From positions 23,012 through 87,011 of the IMG/VR virus record IMGVR_UViG_3300033153_008530: a DNA stretch of 64,000 bases; one strand, written 5' to 3'. Each line of letters begins with the position of its first letter. Within the stretch, counting starts at the first letter, position 1. The translations under genes and the position numbers were made by a program. This DNA is from a virus. Below, piece after piece: positions 50,001 through 58,900 of the stretch. Under the pieces are notes generated by a model. The model was not told the DNA's origin, searched no databases, and saw only the letters and a program-made list of their open reading frames with translations.

Positions 50001-50545
50001 GAAGATAAACCAAGCTCTTCTAAATCAGTTGTAATAGTTGCTAAATCTGATGTTTTAACTACGTTCTTTACAAAAGTCTCTTTCTTTTTCTCAAAGAAGT
50101 TCTTTTGATCTGCAGTTGGCATGAACGGATTTCCACCATCTTGCATCATTGGCTGCTCCATTGGAGGTTGCTCCATTGGAGGCTGTTGTTGTTCTTGTTG
50201 CTGAGATTGCTCCTTTATCATTTCAACAACACTCTTTATAATTCCAATTGCTTGTTCTTCTTCAAGTTCAAGTTCTTTAACTAATATTTTAACAATGTCT
50301 TCAGGTTTAGTTCCCTGTTGAATCATCTGAGCAACTTGCATCATCAATTGTTGCTGCTGCTGTTGTTGTTGAGCTTCTTCTTCACTCATCTGAGGTTGCT
50401 GCTGTTGTTGAGGCTGTTGTTGAGGCTGACCTTGCATCATTCCTCCTGGAGGAGGTCCACCTTGTTGAAACACATTACCACCACAATCAAAACATGGCTT
50501 GTTACCACCTTTTTTATATACTCTAACTCGTCTTGTTTTACCCAT
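47045..50545 (-). CDS. Gln-rich structural protein with GG-peptide repeats
   Basis: 1,166 residues. It opens with a basic stretch, a CxxC (KPCFDCGG) and FQQGG, then a poly-Gln/Pro region (residues about 35-75) and a Gln-rich helix to about 130. Spaced GG peptides follow: FQQGG, IQRGGHIPQAQYG, QRGGNIPQMQKGG and LGGHIPKAQWG. The C-terminus (EVYMDENELQNFLDGGG) resembles a short helical module found in the neighbouring 2,787-residue protein. There is no catalytic motif. Probably a structural virion protein related in design to its two neighbours. The CAA/CAG-rich poly-Gln tract may vary in length. Confidence 0.73.
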   Translation of the reverse strand: MGKTRRVRVYKKGGNKPCFDCGGNVFQQGGPPPGGMMQGQPQQQPQQQQQPQMSEEEAQQQQQQQQLMMQVAQMIQQGTKPEDIVKILVKELELEEEQAIGIIKSVVEMIKEQSQQQEQQQPPMEQPPMEQPMMQDGGNPFMPTADQKNFFEKKKETFVKNVVKTSDLATITTDLEELGLSSKQLKKGFQQGGAPSGYIGPTPGIRDVDFRKDDFGYNPNSASQGAYESAYNKELGNDTLATSIRKGVKTLSPFINPKKQGVDKEGNKGYYKNVIPGSDGYGIDTPEGTTWGMDNQGNESSFAPGYNPYIQRGGHIPQAQYGLTHSDSLRHQHNKIVQYEQLQGSKEGNPLSYYNDPKYMDKLMDISDDLTDYNSAMEKAEATDFIFNSGSNPKRQAIQEFYRKNNPELITKDKYGRQSWAERNSMSDDDIDKLYKTTVGSLKENDRRVMNNLGRDWYYKNSGVKNTNYDYGLDDEGKMIKGDYGEWSPAYMNSWYGRIHNTNDFSDFDPKDETLKHPSKRQRGGNIPQMQKGGFMPKRPPGGWFPSRDKLSPHGNYELSSPFRQQIGYPRLFGIKMGSENFRITPIEGSGYSITLQGNTEGTPWLGLKSTQSVDLGSITIDKNNAIKSVDVPQEYKDIAGGIENILIDAAARQKTTGVTDLDYDPLGQYGNKFTGDMAPFNRLPLFNREFTGPGAEILGADYNPKLDITRGYDPETKSSTWPGHYGGPGVTIYGLNEAGLAGFEHTVAQLEGMGITISDYDRVILDNIKADLSGGYTVKNITWEKIGKITDPKVREAITNVASKFSIGQGLGLKKRWARNLTDFGAYGILGGLGYLGADYMWGETDEEKLKREYNEGRKEEIMLKEYTESESDRIERELQERVDIYTQQKHKQLGGHIPKAQWGVSYPGAKPARYYSALEEGDAYNQMQQYADDMGIEEGDISMDPGYFQRKGLFGRKGEWNFGMTGAPGTGAGTYDEYVQDVDPTGQGTGILSQSDWETKNEQTFTPTRTGTVDYKRDRGRERQEKQMYRTDKRAWRKGQKAEHGSAWSNLSGDERANIGIAGLNVLGSIGQGKRNRKAQDEFEDTLVGDSMYRATSADTSGLEGDYLWNAQGSNFRPTDTGMGSFGNYGKVARFGGNVGDEVYMDENELQNFLDGGGLVDYLD

Positions 50546-50590
50546 GATTTATGCTATATATATAATATACGAAATTTTTGTTAAAACCTT

Positions 50591-50607
50591 TAAACTTTAA
50601 AAGTTTA
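50591..50607. repeat. 17-bp palindrome, copy 2, overlapping a TAA stop
   Basis: The same 17-mer as at 42464-42480. On the minus strand its first three bases are the TAA that would end the frame continuing past the TGA at 50800. In both copies the palindrome therefore coincides with the end of a long late reading frame, 45 bases before the next ATG at 50545. Confidence 0.6.
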
Positions 50608-50799
50608 CATATACTCAATTTCATATCCTTGTTTTTCTAATTTTTTTATTTCTGAATTAGAGAGATTATACTCTCCTCCTTCTTTATAATCTATATTAAT
50701 TTTGTTACCCTCTCTATCATATCCTTGATAAAATTGATTATTAGGTGTATCTAGTAAATCATACTCAGCAGAAGGTATAGACCATAATGGACTTTGTAA
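50605..50799 (-). other. In-frame 64-codon extension beyond a TGA
   Basis: After the TGA at 50800-50802 the same frame stays open for 64 codons and ends in TAA at 50605-50607. It reads as natural late-protein sequence: LQSPLWSIPSAEYDLLDTP first, and KEGGEYNLSNSEIKKLEKQG near the end. That second part resembles the GGEY helical module of the upstream protein and the C-terminus of the 1,166-residue neighbour. This points to a read-through tail, a recoded TGA, a recent nonsense mutation or a base error. Confidence 0.6.
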
Positions 50800-52962
50800 T
50801 CACCATTGTCCTGCAGTTCTAAGTGCAGGGTTTATATAATCACCAAAAGTCTTACGTTGCAGTTGTCCAGGAAGACCAAACTCACCAGGATAATATGATC
50901 CGTGTTTAGTAAAAGGTTTATAAGGTTTTTGATATCTATTATATAGTAATGAGGGTTTATATGAAATTTGTGCTCCAGGAGGATGAGACCATCCTGGTGT
51001 TTTTTCCAAAGGAGTAACTGTTCTTCTATATATACCTGACGTACTTATTGGTGCCTCCATTCCAACATGTAAAGGTTTCCCCGTATATATACCTCTGTTC
51101 TTTCCTAAACTGATTCCTAAACCATAATTAGCACCTTCTTTAGGAGCGTAATATAAAGGCTTTCCGCCAGGCAGTAAAGGCATCCCATGTTTTTTAGGAT
51201 TCATTAAATATCTCCCAAAAGATGGTATCCTTCCTATTGATTTAAAAAGAGGACTTACAACTTTACCAATAGGAAGGGCTAACATGCCAGCACTAATCAG
51301 GTCCATTCCACTAACACCGTATTGATCATATGCATATTCTCTATGTTGACTATGAAGGCTCCCACTATTGTCATATAGAGAAGAGTCATTATCACCAAAA
51401 AGACCATGTGTATTTCTTATTAGATTTCCATGTTCATCAACTATATTTGTATTTCCTACAAATCCACCAGGTCTATCTGAATCTTTTTTTTTTTTTTTGG
51501 GATTTAATCTTGAATTAAAGAAATAATATGGATTTTGTGCCATTATATTATAATCTTCTGCACGACTATAAGATCCAAATTCAGGACCAGCTCCTGCAAA
51601 GGCTGCTGGTATTGTATAAGCTGTATTACCTAACCAACCAAGCATGTGTGCTGGAGCACCTGCAAAGTTATCCCAAAAATATTTGTCACTTTTTCTTGTT
51701 TCTCCTGTGTAATTAAAAAATCTTCTATCAGATGGTGAAATATCAGAATTACCTGATAAATAATCAGCAGTATGAATAGGATTTGTTAAACCATACCAAA
51801 TATCACTTAACGTTCCTGCTTCTTTTTGTTTATAGTTTTCTTTTCCTTTTTCATATAATTTATGTTGATCCATTGTGCCTTCATGCATATCAACTAATCC
51901 TTGCTCATAAGATTTAACACCCTGTTGAGTCATATCAGTTAATGCCATGTCATAGTGTGAACTTAATCCTCTATTCTCAAATTCTTTTTTTAATGTTTCA
52001 TGAAATACTTTGCTACCTAGATTTCCAAGTTGCTCTTTAGTTTCTTTATTATGTTCAAAATATCCATATGGATTAGAGTTTCTTCCATAATCATAATTAC
52101 CTGGTCCCTCTGAACCATATGAGTTACCTGTTAAAGGATTTATTCCTATGTATCTATTTGTTGCCTCCTCCAAAGTTGCATCACCAAAATAACTACTTCT
52201 ATAACCAGATGCCATTGAATTAATTTGAGATTGTGTTATATGTTGTAAATTAGATTGAGTTGAAGGACGATACCCTTCATTTAAATACTCCTGTTCAGGT
52301 GTTATAGGCCAATTTTTCTTATCATCCCCGTATACTTCTCTCATTATTTTTTCTTCTTCTTCTTTAGAAACATAATTAGGATCATCTGGATCTAAATATG
52401 AACTTCCTATTGTCCAGTCATTACTTGGATCATAATGATAGTATTTTTGATATGTTTTATGATCTCTTAAAATTGGATTTTCAATATTCTCTATCTCACC
52501 CATTATTTTTGTCAACAATTCATTTTCATTTGCTTCAATGTTTGCTGGACTATCTCCTGTTAATCTTTCATATAAGTCTTCTCCCTCCATACCGTGTTTA
52601 GCAAATATTTCTTTTCTATAAGCCTCATCAGCTTTATATGCTGCTTCATATGCTTCATTTATATCCTTTAGATAAATTTGATTTTGAAGATGCTGATATT
52701 GTTTGTTAATTACTTCTTCATCAGATAACTCATTAAAATGATTTATTGTTGCTTCATTCATCGTCTGATCTTGTTTATACATAGGACCTGATGAATCTTC
52801 TTTATATAAACTTATTCCAACATCTTCTGGATTAGTTGGTCTTTTCCATGTTCCGTCATAATAACTATTTTGAAGGTCTTTTAGAGAGTTAAATTTGTCT
52901 GAATTATAATATTTTACTTGTTCTAGTAGTCCTGGATCTGAAGTTACTTCCTCTTTTGTCAT
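50800..52962 (-). CDS. C-terminal part of a split giant structural protein
   Basis: 720 codons from an ATG at 52962 that lies inside a 52-bp tandem duplication. Its first 18 residues (MTKEEVTSDPGLLEQVKY) repeat those near the end of the upstream frame, so this ATG is probably not an original start. Removing one duplicate copy joins both frames into 2,787 codons. The sequence is hydrophilic and Tyr/Asn/Gly-rich with two hydrophobic patches (WLGNTAYTIPAAFAGAG near 450 and LISAGMLALPIGKVV near 555). A run of 15 A at 51484-51498 codes for five Lys. It ends in TGA, the only TGA among late genes here. Function unknown; structural by context. Confidence 0.6.
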   Translation of the reverse strand: MTKEEVTSDPGLLEQVKYYNSDKFNSLKDLQNSYYDGTWKRPTNPEDVGISLYKEDSSGPMYKQDQTMNEATINHFNELSDEEVINKQYQHLQNQIYLKDINEAYEAAYKADEAYRKEIFAKHGMEGEDLYERLTGDSPANIEANENELLTKIMGEIENIENPILRDHKTYQKYYHYDPSNDWTIGSSYLDPDDPNYVSKEEEEKIMREVYGDDKKNWPITPEQEYLNEGYRPSTQSNLQHITQSQINSMASGYRSSYFGDATLEEATNRYIGINPLTGNSYGSEGPGNYDYGRNSNPYGYFEHNKETKEQLGNLGSKVFHETLKKEFENRGLSSHYDMALTDMTQQGVKSYEQGLVDMHEGTMDQHKLYEKGKENYKQKEAGTLSDIWYGLTNPIHTADYLSGNSDISPSDRRFFNYTGETRKSDKYFWDNFAGAPAHMLGWLGNTAYTIPAAFAGAGPEFGSYSRAEDYNIMAQNPYYFFNSRLNPKKKKKDSDRPGGFVGNTNIVDEHGNLIRNTHGLFGDNDSSLYDNSGSLHSQHREYAYDQYGVSGMDLISAGMLALPIGKVVSPLFKSIGRIPSFGRYLMNPKKHGMPLLPGGKPLYYAPKEGANYGLGISLGKNRGIYTGKPLHVGMEAPISTSGIYRRTVTPLEKTPGWSHPPGAQISYKPSLLYNRYQKPYKPFTKHGSYYPGEFGLPGQLQRKTFGDYINPALRTAGQW
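51484..51498. repeat. 15-base homopolymer inside a coding region
   Basis: Fifteen T on the plus strand, read as AAA x5 (five Lys) on the minus strand within the 720-codon frame. Runs of this length invite polymerase slippage and sequencing indels. Confidence 0.9.
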
Positions 52963-55900
52963 ATTTTACTTGTTCTAGTAGTCCTGGATCTGAAGTTACT
53001 TCCTCTTTTGTCATACCAGGTATATAAGGAATATCTGAACCATAATATTTACCATAAATCCCTCCATATTCAGACTCACTTAATAATGTTGTTGGATTTT
53101 TATATAAAGGTTTATCATTTTTATCTACTATTATAACATCCTCATAAAAGGTACTTGATCCTTTATCTGGATTATCTGGATCACGGGGATCTCGTAAGAA
53201 CATTGCATCTTTCTTTGAAACTTTATAAACTTCATTATATGCATCTTTCTTTGATCCATCTCCTTTATACTTATATGTCATATAGTCTTTACCATCTTTT
53301 CCTTTAGTCAACTTAGGAGTACCATCAGTATTAAATACTAACTCTGCATTTTCATGTTCTTTTATATATTTCTCATTAAGTGCTTGTCTTTGATTTCGTT
53401 GATCTTCTTCTTGTATTATTCTTTGAGTATCTTTTTCAACATACTCTTGTGCTGCATTAAATTCTTCTTCATTTTTAAACTTACTGATTGTTAAAGGTTG
53501 ATTATGCCATTCTCCTTTATTATCATAATATCCTCTATCTGAATGGTTTCTAACATTTTCAACCCAAACTCTTTCTTTTGTTTCAGGATCAATATAATAA
53601 TATCCTCCACCATCCTGAAATTTAGGTACTGAGCCTCCTTTTTGGAAATCCCATTCTGGTCTTGATTGATCAATTCCTGGTATTCTTTGATGACCTTTTA
53701 TTGCTCTTTTATTCCAGACTGCTCCTGAATCAACAGACCAATCATCACTCCAACTAAGATCTCTAAGTTCCCTATAAGGAGATATTTCAACACCACCAAA
53801 CCTATTTGCTACTTCACGCCAATCTATACCAGACATCAGTGGTACACCAGGCATTAAACTTTTACCAAATGCATCAGTAAATTGTACAATAGATTCTGGT
53901 CTAGTGAGTTTTACAACTTTATCTGGACCATGACCATAACTTAAGTCTAAACTAAATGGATTAGATCCATGAAACTTTTCTGGCATTTCATATTGTGACC
54001 AATCTCTCCAACTATTACCTTTTCCATACCATAACCCTTCTGGTTTCTTTAATTTACTTGAATTATGCATACCTATTTCTCCAACTTGAGGATAATCTTG
54101 TAATCTCAATTCTGATCCATGAATAGAAGTAACAGGTGCATCTTTATAATACTTTTCAATCATTTGTCTAGTATCATGCGTTTTACCCATACTTTCTAAA
54201 TAGGCAGTTTGTAATTCATGTAATTCCTTTGTACTTCCGTTTACTGTCCAATCCTTATAAAGTTTAGCTAAATTATATGGCTTATTACCATCCTGAGATA
54301 AGTAATAAGTACCTTTTGAAGTAGGTACAGCAGTAAGTCCAAAATGTGAAGCATCCTTTATTAATTGTTTAGCTATTCTTGTATCTAGTGTATTCGTAAA
54401 CCCCTTCTCATTTATATGATATTTTCTTAAAAAATTATTTACAGCAGGTTTTATAACTCCACCTTTTTGTGCTTTAGGAAGTTCATCTATTTCAAATCCC
54501 TGATTTTTGAAATTTTGGATTTGTTCTTCAGTGAGATCAAGATCCATGTATTCACCTCCTAATTGTTCAACAGGTAAATAAGGATCTTCAAAATCAGGAT
54601 TTAAATCAACGTGTGTTTCAGGATTGTAAATATATTTTTTAAAATCATAATATTTATCTGAAAGTGGCTTTATCGCATCATAGCTATCATGTTCTGGATG
54701 CATTTTGTTAATCTGCCTAATATTATCTTCCATTGGCTTAAATTGCTCATTATAATTATCCCAATAATTCCAATTTTTATAATAAGGATCTCCAAAATAG
54801 TAATTAGTCAATCTCTTTAAAAGAGGTACATTACTATAAGCATTACTTTCTGCTACATCTAATTCTTTTTGAAGATTATATTTATCTAAATCAAGATTAA
54901 AACTTTGAAGGTTCCTGTCTCTTATTTTTTTACTTTGTTCTACAAGGTTAGCTAATCCTTCATAACTCAAAGATTCCATTTGCTCTAAAGAAATTGGAGT
55001 AGGATTTTTTTGTAACCAAGCTGTATATTCTTCCTGGTACTTTTCTTTACTTTTTCCCTCTAATACTTGATGTTCATAGTTTTTTCTCCACCACTCTGTG
55101 TCATAGTCAGTAACTTTTATGTCATATGCCTCTGGATCAATAATTTGTAATTTTTTATCATTTAATACTTTTAAATCTTGTTTATATTTATCATCCCAAA
55201 GATTTACGCTTTGATTTGCAAAACCACCCATTGCTTCTAAATATGGTAAATCAGCACTAATATTATCAAACTTTCTAAAATATGGATTATATATTTGTGG
55301 TACTCCTGACCATGAAGTTCTAGTTCCAGTTATAGAAGGAACATTAAATAACTTTTTCCCTATTGTTTTAAGTAAACTACCTCCTTTTTGATATTGATTA
55401 ACAATATTACCAGTTCTATTATCAATAATATAGTTTCCTTTTATATCAAAAGGTTTACCTCCCATAAATCTTAATAAATCTGTATCTTTTAAAAATTTTG
55501 GAATAAATTTAGATTCTGACTTTTGTAAAGGATGTAAATCCCATGTATCATTATATTGAAAACGTGTTTGATCAAAACCAGAACTACCTTTTCCTATTTG
55601 TGGTTGTACATCCCATCTATAACCTCCCATTATGTTATGACCTTCATCATAAACTGAATGAGTAGCAAAAGGATTGTCAAGTGGATATAAAGACTTTTGT
55701 ACAGTTTGTGAAGGATTGTATGCGCTCTCAGATCCAGGACTATTAGATAAGGCATACGTAAAATATGCTTTTTGTTCTTGTGGGCTTAACGTTTCACCTC
55801 TTCGTAATTTATCTTGAGCACGTTCAGCTATTCTTTTATTAAAATTTTTCTGGACACCTTTTAATTCGTTGTTAAGAATCAACGCATCAGCTTCCTTTGG

Positions 55901-58900
55901 ATATTGTTTTAATAAATTAAAATGTTCCATATCTGATAAAAGAGTATTAAAATATTCATCTTTTCCAAGTATAGAATTCTGCCCTGGAGTAAAATCATTT
56001 ATTCTATAACTTCCATCAGGATTTAAAGAAAATGTATTATGTTGTTGATCTAACCCTAAGCCTACTCTAAATGCATCTACTCTAGATTGACCAGACTTAA
56101 GTGTAGCCAATCTCATATTTTCTAATCTTTCAGGTGTAATAAAATAATCGTCTTTTGCCCTTATTGGATCATTCTTATATTGAGATAATGCATAATTGTA
56201 TGCACCCTGACTAAGCATTTCACCCGTCTTCATGGCTCTCTCATCAGCATTAAGCTTTATGTTTTCTCTGTAAACAGAAGGAATATTTTTAAAATGACTT
56301 TTCTTATAACCAACTGGATTAACAGCATTAAACCAAAAGTTTCTATAGGCATTAAGATTAAATGGATTTTTGTATGAGGGTGGGTGAATGGGTTCTACAA
56401 GTTTTAATCCTTTTCCACCTCCACGTTGTAATTTTTGTATCTCTCCTCCCTTTTGCAACTTAATATTATTTACTTTATTTATAAATGCTGGGTCTACTTT
56501 AATTTGCATTAGTTTATATCCAAATTCATCAGTTACTATATTTATCCAATCTTTAAATTCTTTTTGTATAAAGTTTTTATGTGATCCATCATAGTTTCTT
56601 TGGTGTATTGTTATTTCAGGAATAGGTGGGTCTAAAACTTCAAGCAATTGCTTTATCCTTGCTACTTCTATATTCTTTTCTAGTTCTTTCTGCGAAAATA
56701 TTTCTGTTAGCTTATTGTTTTCTCTTACCTTAGTCTTATAAGCTTTATATGAATCTTTATCTATAGTCTCAGTCATCTTTTTAAACCACTCAAGCCTTTC
56801 CTCTCTTATGTACCTATACTCCGTTTCTTCCCCATATCTCATCTTAAAATAATCTTCTGCTAAGACTTCTCCTTTACTCTTTGTTCCAGCTATAGATATA
56901 TTATCAGGCAACATTAAATACGAACTTATATCATTAACCATTTTACTCAATTCTGCATCCTTATCTCGGAATGACTGATAACCAACCTTATCACTAAGGG
57001 ATCCATCTGGATTGTAAGCTAAAAACGTATCAGGATATTTTTTGGCTAGACTCTCTAGTGAATAACCTTTAGTATCTAAATATTTTTGAACTATTTCATC
57101 ATGACTAGACTTTGTGTCTTTCATCTTTTCCTTATACTTAATCCTAACACTTTTATACTTATCCTTTGTCTGTCGTAATAGGCTCTCCTGCTTTTCTATC
57201 TCATTAAAATTATCTTTTTTTAATTTAATTATATCTTCTGTAGTTTGTTTATCATGTATATATTCACTACGATCACCCTGTGTTGATGTAGCTATTTCAC
57301 CTAACGGTAAATCAATTGTTGTATAACCTTCCTTTACTAACTGTTGAAGATATGCGTAAGTATTTAATTTCTGATAACGTCTATCTTTAGCTTTTGTACC
57401 CTTATTACCTTGTAGCAGTTTTAAAAATTTATTTGCATTTGAATTCTTATTAGAAGTTCCAGTAATTGATTCAGCATTATGAGAATAAAATTCTCTCATC
57501 TCATAATCTCGCATTACTGAAGCATCTCCTAGCAGTGTTTTCTTTCCATCTTCTACTCTATACTTTTCTACTCCCCATGTATCATTACCAAAACGTTTAA
57601 AATATCTACTCTCACGTTTTGTTCCATGTATAACTGTAAATTCATTATTATCTTGTTTAAATTCTTCCCAAGATTTAGGTGGTACTAAAACTTCTTTAAT
57701 ATTCTCTCCTCCCTTTCCTGGCTGCATTGGATCTGATTGAGGTTCTACAACAGTGAAATGAGTTGGATCATCTAAATGCTTAAATCCTCTCATATGAGCA
57801 ATTGTTGTTGGACCTGCTGCTGCATGATGACCTGGAGCTAAAGGGGGAATTGTTGTTTCATTACCAAAATGTTTATCTCCAATAACATTTGTTCCAGGTG
57901 TATTTATAGTATATATTGCATACTCATGATTAGGTGAATCTCTATATTCAGCAGGAGTGTAAGTCTCTAAATATGTATCCTGTGGTTCCAGATTGCCTTG
58001 AATAAAATCCCTATAACCTCTAACTCCTACTTCTGAAAGTATTTTATTTTTGGCTCTAAAATCAAGCTTTGGTTTATAAAGCTTTTGAACTGTTACAGGA
58101 AGAGTTAAATCATTATGAATTGAATTAGCAAGATCAATTGGTTGTATTTCTCCAAATAAATTATTATCTAAAACATAATCATCTAATAACTTAAAATCTT
58201 CTTGTTTAAGACCTTTATTTTGTAAGTATTTCTTTTTAAACTGACCAAGATCATATTCATTATTTAATTTGATTGATGGTAATGTAGATTGCAACTTTCT
58301 AATTTCATCAGCTAATCTCAATGTATGATTAATGCCTTCTCTTTGTACTTTATCTATAAGAGGCATACTTCTGTAAGGACCTTGTGGTATCTCTCTTAAT
58401 GCATGACCCCAATCTATAGATCGTGGTTTATAGGATGATGTAAAAGGTTTAAAAGGTACTGTAGTTGTAATAGGATATCTTATATTTGTATATCCTGAAA
58501 CATTTGAAGGTTTAGTTCTTAACTTAAATTTTCCACCAAATTGTGTTTTAGGTAATTCTTCAACAACATGACCACCTCTTCTGTATTCTTCTATCTCTTC
58601 ATCTGTTAAGTCAAGTTCTTCATATTCTCCACCGTCTTGTTCTTCATCTAAATTATGTCTAAATAAAGGAGATACTCTTTTATAATTTTCTTCTGCAAAA
58701 TATTGTGCATCTTCTGGTCTATCAAATCTCATTGCTTCTCTATCTTCAGGACTTGCATCAGTGTTATAAAAAAGTTGACCATCAGGTCCTTCTTGAATAG
58801 AAGGAACTGCATAATTATCTACAGAAAACATATAATGTGATCCTGGATTGCCAGCCATCTCTGGTGTAGTGTATGGTTCTGTTCCTGTAAAAATATAAGG

